Assembly: GCA_021154945.1 (NCBI GenBank)
Contig: JAJNQF010000095.1
Location: 1-15,174 of the forward strand
Direction: 5' to 3'
DNA: 15,174 nucleotides
Origin: Sphingomonas sp.
GTDB taxonomy: Bacteria > Pseudomonadota > Alphaproteobacteria > Sphingomonadales > Sphingomonadaceae
Numbering within the stretch: position 1 is the first letter of the stretch; the number at the start of each line of letters is the position of its first letter. The notes below the pieces were generated by a model that saw only the letters and a program-made list of their open reading frames with translations, was not told where the DNA came from and did not search any database. Of this stretch, positions 1 through 6,314 are shown piece by piece. The position numbers were made by a program, and so were the translations under genes.

Positions 1-181
1 TCACGAGGTCCTGCATGTCGGCGAGCAACGGGTCGGTCCGGTCGACCTGCTCGTTGCGCTTGACCGGCCGCGCCTCGCGACCGGCGGTCTGGCGCCCGTC
101 GACGAAGCGGGTCTTGCCGAGATTATCTCGCAGCCACTGGAGATTGTCGGCATCCAGAACGTTGGCAATCATGATAAGCAT
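1..181 (-). CDS. PKHD-type Fe(II)/2-oxoglutarate hydroxylase (PiuC/YbiX family), N-terminal part, truncated by the window edge
   Basis: The reverse strand from an ATG at 181 gives 60 codons without a stop. The protein starts MLIMIANVLDADNLQWLRDN and continues with a FVDGRQTAG segment and a VKRNEQVD segment. This matches the N-terminal pattern of PKHD-type hydroxylases: a short hydrophobic start, then a W/F-V-D-G-R-x-T-x-G motif, then V-K-x-N-x-Q. The family are Fe(II)- and 2-oxoglutarate-dependent dioxygenases, and in many Gram-negative bacteria they sit beside TonB-dependent siderophore receptors. The iron-binding His/Asp residues and the jelly-roll core lie outside the window, so catalytic competence cannot be judged. 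An alternative ATG at 172 would remove the first three residues. I chose 181 because the family normally begins M-L-x-x-I. No clear Shine-Dalgarno is visible. The gene is divergent from the Gly/Glu-rich gene at 273. Confidence 0.85.
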   Translation of the reverse strand, partial: MLIMIANVLDADNLQWLRDNLGKTRFVDGRQTAGREARPVKRNEQVDRTDPLLADMQDLV

Positions 182-272
182 GGGGAAACTCGTGGCATCG
201 GCATGGCGTCGGGTCGCAAGCACTATCAGTAAGCCCTCATGCGGCCAACGGCTTGGCGAGTAAGGAAATATC
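182..272. promoter_or_regulatory. Divergent intergenic region between the dioxygenase and the Gly/Glu-rich gene
   Basis: These 91 bases separate two divergent starts and must hold at least one promoter. The only element I can point to is a good Shine-Dalgarno, AAGGA at 262-266, six bases before the ATG at 273. I could not recognise convincing -35/-10 pairs or an operator on either strand. Confidence 0.4.
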
Positions 273-593
273 ATGCGTACGAAATTGTGGATGGGCGTCG
301 GTGCCTTCGTGGTCGCGCAATCGGGCCAGGCCATGCTGACCGAAGCGGCAGCCAAGCCGCTGGCGTCGTGGGTCGATCAGGTCGGCGAAGGCGGCGAGAA
401 CGAGCGCGGCGAGCGCGGCGAGGGAGAAGGTGAAGGCGAGGGGCGTCAGGTCGTCCGCTCGGCCAAGTCTCGGCATGTCGTCCGCAGCCCCCGTCGCGCC
501 CGCGCCGCGCAGCAGCATTCAGGCCAGCGTGGCGAAGGCGAGTATGAGGGTGGCGAGAACGAGCGAGGCGAAGGCGGCGAAGGCGAGCGCTGA
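273..593 (+). CDS. Small exported Gly/Glu-rich protein of unknown function (106 aa)
   Basis: I do not recognise a named family. The start is supported by AAGGA six bases upstream. Residues 1-20 (MRTKLWMGVGAFVVAQSGQA) look like a signal peptide, with probable cleavage after SGQA, so the mature protein should be periplasmic or secreted. Residues 38-57 and 86-106 are almost only Gly, Glu, Arg and Asn, and the octamer GGENERGE occurs in both (residues 40-47 and 93-100). Between them, residues 58-85 are Arg-rich and basic (RSAKSRHVVRSPRRARAAQ), so the mature chain alternates acidic, basic and acidic blocks and is probably disordered. It has no cysteines. The stop is only 19 bases before the cytochrome start at 613, suggesting it is the first gene of that operon. 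An accessory or metal-binding role is a guess. The opposite strand reads Ala/Leu-rich because Gly/Glu codons are complementary to such codons, but it lacks a ribosome site. Confidence 0.65.
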   Translation: MRTKLWMGVGAFVVAQSGQAMLTEAAAKPLASWVDQVGEGGENERGERGEGEGEGEGRQVVRSAKSRHVVRSPRRARAAQQHSGQRGEGEYEGGENERGEGGEGER

Positions 594-612
594 TCGAAAG
601 ACATAGCGGGGA

Positions 613-1902
613 ATGAGCCGGTCAGGGATCACGCGCACCGTCATATGGGCCGCGATTGCGCTGTGCTTAGGCATAGTGGTCTTTGCGATCATCGCCTACC
701 GACCGGCCATTGCGGCGGTGACGCGGCCTGATCCGCGGTTGTTCGATGCGGCGCTGGTCGCGCGCGGCGCCAATCTCGCACGGCTGGGGAACTGCGTTAG
801 TTGCCACCAGGCCGCGGGCGGGCGTCCCTATGCGGGCGGCTATCCGATCAAGACGCCGTTCGGGACAGTCTACGGCAGCAACATCACGCCCGACCCGGTG
901 ACGGGAATCGGGGAATGGTCACCGGCTGCATTCAACCGCGCCATGCGGGAGGGTGTGGGACGTGACGGCAGCCATTTGTATCCGGCCTTTCCGTACACGC
1001 ATTATGCGAACGTGACGGACAGCGATCTGGGCGCGCTGTACGCGTTCCTGATGACCCGACCCGCCGTGCGTGCGGTACCGCCGGCCAATACGATGATCCC
1101 GCCGCTCGGCTTTCGGCCCTTGCTCGCCGGCTGGAAGCTGCTGTTCTTGCGACCGCAGCCGATCGCATCCGATCCTCGCCAGTCGGCAGCATGGAACCGG
1201 GGTCGCTACATCGGCGAGACGCTGGCGCATTGCACCGCGTGCCACAGTCCGCGCGGTCTGTTGCAGCAGGAAAAGCGCGGCGCCGAGGCCTATGATGGCG
1301 GGTGGTCGGGCGGCTGGTATGCCCCTGCGATCAACGCGCGCTCGCCGGCAGTTCGGGCATGGACGGTGGACCGGCTCGATGCGTATTTCCGCACCGGCCT
1401 CAGTACCGCGCATGCCGCGGCCGCCGGGCCGATGGGGCCGGTCACGTATAATCTGGCGCGCGCTGCGCCGGCGGACGTGCGCGCGCTGGCGACCTATTAC
1501 GCGTGGCAGATGCGCGACGCGCCAGCCGCGCGCGTCGAGCCGCCGCTGCCCGATCGTCGGGCGCTGGCATCGCAGCGGCATCCGGATGGCGCCCGACTGT
1601 ACGACGGCGCCTGCGCGGTATGCCATGAGCCGGGTGCGGCGATGATGGTCGCGGGGCGCCCGGCCTTGCCGCTCGGCACGCCGCTGCACGAGGACAACCC
1701 CCGCGACACGATCCAGATCATCCTGCAGGGGCTGCGTCCGCCGGTGTCGGCGCACGGGCCCTATATGCCGGCCTATGCCGATGCGCTCGACGACCGTCAG
1801 GTGGCGCAGATCGTGGCGTATCTGCAGGCGCGGCACGGCACCGGACCGGCCTGGAAAGACCTGGAGAAAGACGTCGCCAAGGCGCGCGAGGAGGGCGAAT
1901 GA
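613..1902 (+). CDS. Membrane-anchored tri-haem cytochrome c subunit of a molybdenum hydroxylase
   Basis: This 429-residue protein has three c-type haem motifs, CVSCH (61-65), CTACH (207-211) and CAVCH (334-338). It therefore has three cytochrome c domains, the arrangement of the cytochrome subunits of periplasmic alcohol, aldehyde and gluconate dehydrogenases. Residues 9-30 form one hydrophobic segment that would act as an uncleaved anchor or export signal, placing the haems in the periplasm. The stretch PFGTVYGSNITPD (82-94) is typical of the first domain of this family. The stop overlaps the next start (ATGA, 1899-1902), so it should be translationally coupled to the [2Fe-2S] subunit. By analogy, it accepts electrons from that subunit and passes them to quinone or a terminal oxidase. 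The upstream ribosome site is weak (GCGGGGA directly before the ATG), which may mean coupling to the small gene ending at 593. Confidence 0.93.
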   Translation: MSRSGITRTVIWAAIALCLGIVVFAIIAYRPAIAAVTRPDPRLFDAALVARGANLARLGNCVSCHQAAGGRPYAGGYPIKTPFGTVYGSNITPDPVTGIGEWSPAAFNRAMREGVGRDGSHLYPAFPYTHYANVTDSDLGALYAFLMTRPAVRAVPPANTMIPPLGFRPLLAGWKLLFLRPQPIASDPRQSAAWNRGRYIGETLAHCTACHSPRGLLQQEKRGAEAYDGGWSGGWYAPAINARSPAVRAWTVDRLDAYFRTGLSTAHAAAAGPMGPVTYNLARAAPADVRALATYYAWQMRDAPAARVEPPLPDRRALASQRHPDGARLYDGACAVCHEPGAAMMVAGRPALPLGTPLHEDNPRDTIQIILQGLRPPVSAHGPYMPAYADALDDRQVAQIVAYLQARHGTGPAWKDLEKDVAKAREEGE

Positions 1903-2390
1903 TCGACTTGACCGTCAACGGGGCGGCGGCGCGCGTCGACGTCGATCCCGCTACCCCGCTGCTCTATGTCCTCCGCGAGGATCTCCATCTCCATGCCGCC
2001 AAGTTCGGCTGCGGACTGGGGCAGTGCGGGGCGTGCACCGTGCTGGTCGATGACCGACCGGTATTCTCCTGCCTGATGCCTGTCGGTGCGATCGGGACGC
2101 GCAAGGTCACCACGGTCGAGGGGCTCGGCACGGCCGCCAGACCCGGCGACGTCCAGCGCGCCTTCCTCCACGAGCAGGCGGCGCAATGCGGCTATTGCAT
2201 CCCCGGGATGATGGCGCGCGCGGAAGCGCTGCTGCGCCAGACGACCACGCCGACCGAAGACGCAATGAGGACGGCGATGGCACCGTCGCTGTGTCGGTGC
2301 GGAACGCACTTGCGGATTTTGCGCGCGGTTCGGCGCGCGGCGGTGATGCGCGGCGGCGGCGTAGTCGATGCCGCGGAACCGGTGACATGA
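1899..2390 (+). CDS. [2Fe-2S] subunit of an isoquinoline 1-oxidoreductase/nicotinate dehydrogenase-like enzyme
   Basis: The protein has 163 residues, the usual size for the small iron-sulfur subunit of xanthine-dehydrogenase-family enzymes. The N-terminal plant-type ferredoxin cluster is bound by C38, C43, C46 and C58 (CGLGQCGAC, then FSC). The C-terminal four-helix domain carries the second cluster on C97, C100, C132 and C134 (QCGYC and LCRCG). All eight ligands are present. There is no signal peptide, which is normal: these subunits are folded in the cytoplasm and carried out by the Tat signal of the large subunit. The gene overlaps both neighbours (ATGA at 1899-1902 and ATGA at 2387-2390), so all three subunits should be made together. 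It relays electrons from the molybdenum centre to the cytochrome. The equivalents are IorA and NicA; the substrate cannot be read from this subunit. Confidence 0.95.
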   Translation: MIDLTVNGAAARVDVDPATPLLYVLREDLHLHAAKFGCGLGQCGACTVLVDDRPVFSCLMPVGAIGTRKVTTVEGLGTAARPGDVQRAFLHEQAAQCGYCIPGMMARAEALLRQTTTPTEDAMRTAMAPSLCRCGTHLRILRAVRRAAVMRGGGVVDAAEPVT

Positions 2391-4621
2391 GCGGGCAGGC
2401 GTCACGTCGCGATGTGCTGGGCGGGCTGCTGGTCGCATTCTCGCTCGCGCCCGCTGCCGCGCTAGCACAGACCGGCGGCGGCGAGGGGAGCGGCGGGCCA
2501 CCGACGGTCGCGCCCGACCTGGCCGGGACATTGGCCAAGTTTCCCGATCTCGACGCCTGGATCCGCATCGCACCGGATGGTCGCGTGACGGTGTTCACCG
2601 GCAAGGTCGAACTCGGGACCGGCGTGAAGACCGCGATGGCGCAGCTGGCCGCCGACGAACTCGACGTGGCGATCGAGCAGGTCGATCTCATCACTGCGGA
2701 CACCGCCCTGACCCCCAACGAGGGCGTAACCGCGGGCAGCCAGACGCTCGAGCAGAGCGGCACCGCGATCGCCAACGCCGCCGCCAACGTCCGGCTGTTG
2801 CTTGCCGAGACCGCGGCGGCTCGATGGGGCGTGGTCGCGACCACACTGTTCACGCGCGACGGCGTCGTGCTCGACGGGCAGGGACGGCGCGCGACCTATG
2901 CCGAGCTCGCCGCGTCGACGTCGCTGGCGGTGCGTGCGCGCGCCGACGTGCCGCGCAAGCGGCTGGCGGCGCGGCGGCTGATCGGCCGATCGGTGCCGCG
3001 CGTCGACCTGCCCGCCAAGCTGACCGGCCTGCCGAGCTATGTGCACGACATGACGCTGCCTGGCATGGTGCACGCCCGGGTGCTGCGCGGCCCCTCGTCC
3101 GGCACGCGATTGACGCCGGACCTCGCCGCGCTGCGCCGGCAATCGGGTGTCGCAAAAGTCGTGCAGGTCGGGCGGTTCGCCGCGATCGTCGGACCGCGGG
3201 AGTGGCCGCTCGAGCAGGCGCTGCGGGTCGCCAACCGTGGCCGCTGGGTGCGCGACCCGGCGGTGCCGGCGCTACCGCCCATGCCGGCGGGACTGTTGAC
3301 CATGCGCCGCGAAAGCCAGGTGATCGACACGCGTCGCGACGATCCTGCGGCGCAGGGCATTCGGCGGCTGACGGCGCGCTATGACCGCCCTTATCTGATG
3401 CACGGCGCGATCGGACCGTCCTGCGCGGTCGCCCTGTTCGCCGAGGGCCGGCTGACTGTCTGGACGCACAGCCAGGGCGTCGAACCGCTGCGCCAGGCGA
3501 TCGCCGAGTTGCTCGCTATGCCGGCCGACCGCGTCCGCTGCGTCCACCGCGAGGGAGCGGGCTGCTACGGGCATAACGGTGCCGACGACGTCGCGGGCGA
3601 TGTCGCGCTGATCGCGCGCGCGATGCCCGGCGTGCCCGTCCGGCTGCAATGGAGCCGCGAGCAGGAACATGGCTGGGAACCGCTCGGCCCGGCGATGCTC
3701 GCGCAGGTCGATGCGGCGCTGGACGCGTCGGGGCGGATCGTCGACTGGCGGCATCAGGTGTGGAGCAACACGCACAGCACCCGCCCGACGGCAGCCGGCG
3801 ATCTTCTCGCCGGGGCCGAGGTGATGCCGCCTTTCACGCCGACGCCACCCAAGCCGATCCCGCAGCCGAACGGCGGCGGCGACCGCAATGCCATTCCGCT
3901 CTATCGCTTTCCCAACCAGACCATCGTCAGCCATTTCCTGCCCGACATGCCGGTGCGCGTCTCGGCATTGAGAGGGCTTGGCGCGCATCTCAACATCTTC
4001 GCGCTCGAAAGCTTCATGGACGAACTGGCGGTCGCGGCGGGACGTGATCCGGTCGCATTCCGACTGGCGCATCTCGACGATCCGCGCGCCGCCGCAGTGA
4101 TCCGGCGCGCGGCGGACCGGTTCGGCTGGGAACGATACCGACCCGCACCCAATCGCGGGCGGGGTTTCGCCTTTGCGCGCTACAAGAATCACGGCGCCTA
4201 TTGCGCGGTCGCGCTCGATGTCGAGCGTATCCCCGACGAGGGCCGGCTGATCGTCCACCGCGCGGTCGCTGCGGTGGACAGCGGCGAGGCGGTCAATCTG
4301 GACGGGATCCGCAACCAGGTCGAGGGCGGGATCGTCCAGTCGCTGAGCTGGACCGCGATCGAGGCGGCTGGCCATGACGGTGCACGCCGTACCGATTACG
4401 ACTGGAGCACCTATCCCATACTCCGCTTCGCCGATGTGCCGCGCAGCGTGACCGTGGAGGTGATCGACCGTCCGGGCACGCCGTTCCTCGGCACGGGCGA
4501 GTGCGCGCAGGGCCCGACCGCTGCGGCACTCGCCAACGCGCTCACGTCCGCCATCGGGGTACGACCGAGAAGCATGCCGTTGATCAGTCCGCCATCGTCC
4601 GAACGAGCGTCGGACGTCTAG
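2387..4621 (+). CDS. Molybdopterin-binding large subunit, Tat-exported (IorB/NicB-like)
   Basis: I start this at the ATG at 2387, which overlaps the previous stop, not at upstream in-frame ATGs inside the small subunit, because it gives a proper Tat signal: SRRDVLGG, a hydrophobic core, then AAALAQ around residue 28. The 744-residue protein has the aldehyde-oxidase/xanthine-dehydrogenase pattern, with KVELGTGVKTA near residue 72, EGAGCYGHNGADD in the middle and LRGLGAHLNIFALESFMDEL later. Near the C-terminus GTGECAQGPTAAALANA contains the glutamate expected to act as base at the Mo centre. The GCYGHNGADD block followed by W-x-R-E-x-E-x-x-W-E-P resembles NicB-type nicotinate dehydrogenases, where the cytochrome is fused to this chain; here it is a separate gene. 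It should hydroxylate or oxidise an N-heteroaromatic or aldehyde in the periplasm, with water as oxygen donor. No XdhC-type chaperone or cofactor gene is in view. Substrate unknown. Confidence 0.92.
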   Translation: MSGQASRRDVLGGLLVAFSLAPAAALAQTGGGEGSGGPPTVAPDLAGTLAKFPDLDAWIRIAPDGRVTVFTGKVELGTGVKTAMAQLAADELDVAIEQVDLITADTALTPNEGVTAGSQTLEQSGTAIANAAANVRLLLAETAAARWGVVATTLFTRDGVVLDGQGRRATYAELAASTSLAVRARADVPRKRLAARRLIGRSVPRVDLPAKLTGLPSYVHDMTLPGMVHARVLRGPSSGTRLTPDLAALRRQSGVAKVVQVGRFAAIVGPREWPLEQALRVANRGRWVRDPAVPALPPMPAGLLTMRRESQVIDTRRDDPAAQGIRRLTARYDRPYLMHGAIGPSCAVALFAEGRLTVWTHSQGVEPLRQAIAELLAMPADRVRCVHREGAGCYGHNGADDVAGDVALIARAMPGVPVRLQWSREQEHGWEPLGPAMLAQVDAALDASGRIVDWRHQVWSNTHSTRPTAAGDLLAGAEVMPPFTPTPPKPIPQPNGGGDRNAIPLYRFPNQTIVSHFLPDMPVRVSALRGLGAHLNIFALESFMDELAVAAGRDPVAFRLAHLDDPRAAAVIRRAADRFGWERYRPAPNRGRGFAFARYKNHGAYCAVALDVERIPDEGRLIVHRAVAAVDSGEAVNLDGIRNQVEGGIVQSLSWTAIEAAGHDGARRTDYDWSTYPILRFADVPRSVTVEVIDRPGTPFLGTGECAQGPTAAALANALTSAIGVRPRSMPLISPPSSERASDV

Positions 4622-4637
4622 AGGTCGCGGCAGGCTG

Positions 4638-4677
4638 GCGAGTAGCCGGTCGTAAAGCACTCGCGAAAGGACTTCGC
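4638..4677. terminator. Possible terminator hairpins between convergent operons
   Basis: The 78 bases between the two convergent stops hold two overlapping perfect inverted repeats: GCGAGT (4638-4643) with ACTCGC (4659-4664), and GCGAA (4663-4667) with TTCGC (4673-4677) around a 5-base loop. The stems share bases, so they would compete. Neither is followed by a T-tract on either strand, so intrinsic termination is doubtful. Position between two operon ends is the main argument. Confidence 0.3.
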
Positions 4678-4699
4678 CTGTTGGTCCCGCGCGCACGGA

Positions 4700-6292
4700 T
4701 CAAGCGCGTTGCAAGCCGGGCTTGCCGCGCTCGGTGACGAAGCTTGCGTGCGTCGTCAGCGTTCCGTTGCGCGTCGCGATCGTGTCGAGGACCTTCAGGT
4801 CGCCGCGCCACGCATCGCGGCCGACATCGCACAGCACATAGCCACGCTTGTCGGTCAGCGCCTTGAGGTTCGGATTTTCCGCGCGGGACGAGCGGGTATA
4901 GTCGTCATTCTCGCCTACACCGTCCGCACCCGAACTGATCGAGGTCGCGAGATATTCGCTGCTGATGATCTTGCCGTTGCTATGGTCCTGAATCAGGTCG
5001 CCGGCATAATGACGATGCGCGTCGCCGCTGACGGTCATCACGTTGCCGGGGCAATGCGCGTCGATATGCGCGAGCAGGCGGCGGCGGCTGTTCATATAGC
5101 CCGACCATTGATCCATCGAGACCAGCTGCTCGGGCTGCCCCGCCTTGTGATAGGTCAGGTTCATCAGGCAGACCTGTTGCGCGATCAGGTTCCAGCGTGC
5201 CTTGGAGCGATCGAGCCCCTTGAACAGCCATGCCTCCTGCGGTGCGCCGGTGATCGACCGTTCGGTCGCGAACGCGTCCGGTCCCTGCGGCGCATCACGA
5301 TCGCCGTACACCTGATCGGAGCGATATTGCCGCGTATCGAGGAAGAACGCGTCCATCAGGTCGCCGAACCGCGCGCCGCGATACATCTGCATGTGCGATC
5401 CGTCGGGCATCGACGAACGGCGCAGCGGCATATGCTCGTAATAGGCCTGCATCGCCATTGCGCGGCGCGTGCGGAACACTTCCGGCGCGGTGTTGTCCTG
5501 ATCGATGTCGCCGGCCCAGTTATTGTCGATCTCGTGATCGTCGAAGCTGACGAACCACGGCGCGGCGGCGTGCGCGGCCTGCAGATCGGGGTCGCTCTTA
5601 TATTGCGCATAGCGCTGGCGGTAATCGCCGATCGAATAGATTTCATGGCCGAGATGCCGGCGGATCAGCGGCTTTTTGGCATTGCGCGGTTGCTCGCCGC
5701 GATCGGGACCCTCGTAGATGTAATCGCCGTAGTGGAACACGAAGTCGATCGGCTCGGCGGCGATGTGCCGCCACGCGGTGTAATAGCCTTCCTCGTAATG
5801 CTGGCACCCGGCGACCGCGAAGCGCACGCGGTCGAGCGGTGCGCCCGGCGGGGGCAGGGTGGCGCCGCGCCCGGCGGCGCTGCGCTCGCCGCCGCAGGTG
5901 AAGCGATACCAATAGGGCCGCGCGGGGGCGAGCCCGGCGACTTCGACGTGGACCGAATGCGCCAGCTCAGGGTGCGCGATCGCCTCGCCGCGCTGGAGCA
6001 CCTGGCGGAATTCGGGGTCGGCGCTGACTTCCCACGCGACCAGCACCGGGGCCATCATCATGCCGCCGTCGGGCTGAAGCGGCAGCGGCGCGAGCCGGGT
6101 CCAGATGACGAAGCCCGAGGCATCCGGATCGCCGGCCGCGACGCCGAGCGTGAACGGCGGCGTCGGAAAGCGCGGGTCCTCGATCAGGTTGCGCGGGCGC
6201 ACTTCGGCGGCACCGGCGCGCCATGGCAGCAGACCGGCCGCGGTCAGGCTCCCCAGCGCGGACAGAAGATAGCGGCGGTCGACTTCGTACAT
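4700..6292 (-). CDS. phoD: Alkaline phosphatase D / PhoD-family phosphodiesterase, Tat-exported
   Basis: The protein has 530 residues from the ATG at 6292, preceded by GGAG eight bases upstream; a longer in-frame reading to 6352 would add 20 residues before the signal peptide and overlap the receptor gene. The N-terminus is a Tat signal (VDRRYLLSALG, hydrophobic core, WRAGAAE near residue 30). The PhoD N-terminal domain follows (FTLGVAAGDPDASGFVIWTR, residues 47-66). Then come the metal-site motifs AGCQHYEEG (C163), FHYGDYIYEG (D190, Y193), SFDDHEIDNNWAGD (D251/D252) and SGDAHRHYAGD (D423, H425). PhoD enzymes use Fe and Ca to cleave phosphomonoesters and phosphodiesters outside the cytoplasm. 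The start is 22 bases after the stop of the TonB-dependent receptor, so the two are probably co-transcribed from the Pho-box-like promoter at 9041-9094. The natural substrate is unknown, but pairing with a receptor suggests a phosphorus compound taken up through it. Confidence 0.93.
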   Translation of the reverse strand: MYEVDRRYLLSALGSLTAAGLLPWRAGAAEVRPRNLIEDPRFPTPPFTLGVAAGDPDASGFVIWTRLAPLPLQPDGGMMMAPVLVAWEVSADPEFRQVLQRGEAIAHPELAHSVHVEVAGLAPARPYWYRFTCGGERSAAGRGATLPPPGAPLDRVRFAVAGCQHYEEGYYTAWRHIAAEPIDFVFHYGDYIYEGPDRGEQPRNAKKPLIRRHLGHEIYSIGDYRQRYAQYKSDPDLQAAHAAAPWFVSFDDHEIDNNWAGDIDQDNTAPEVFRTRRAMAMQAYYEHMPLRRSSMPDGSHMQMYRGARFGDLMDAFFLDTRQYRSDQVYGDRDAPQGPDAFATERSITGAPQEAWLFKGLDRSKARWNLIAQQVCLMNLTYHKAGQPEQLVSMDQWSGYMNSRRRLLAHIDAHCPGNVMTVSGDAHRHYAGDLIQDHSNGKIISSEYLATSISSGADGVGENDDYTRSSRAENPNLKALTDKRGYVLCDVGRDAWRGDLKVLDTIATRNGTLTTHASFVTERGKPGLQRA

Positions 6293-6314
6293 GGTCGTAA
6301 CTCCGTTCGGCTGA

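Noticed and set aside
15..263. Open frame on the plus strand at the left edge
   Set aside because: The opposite strand encodes a recognisable PKHD-type hydroxylase N-terminus over the same bases; the plus-strand frames are its shadows.
237..518. Minus-strand Ala/Leu-rich frame that could look like a small membrane protein
   Set aside because: It is the complement of the Gly/Glu repeats, has no ribosome site before its ATG, and the plus strand has both a Shine-Dalgarno and a signal peptide.
3272..4696. Long minus-strand frame of 474 codons across the molybdopterin subunit
   Set aside because: It is rich in Arg, Asp and His, lacks any domain, and lies opposite a gene with clear family motifs; this is the usual antisense frame of GC-rich coding DNA.
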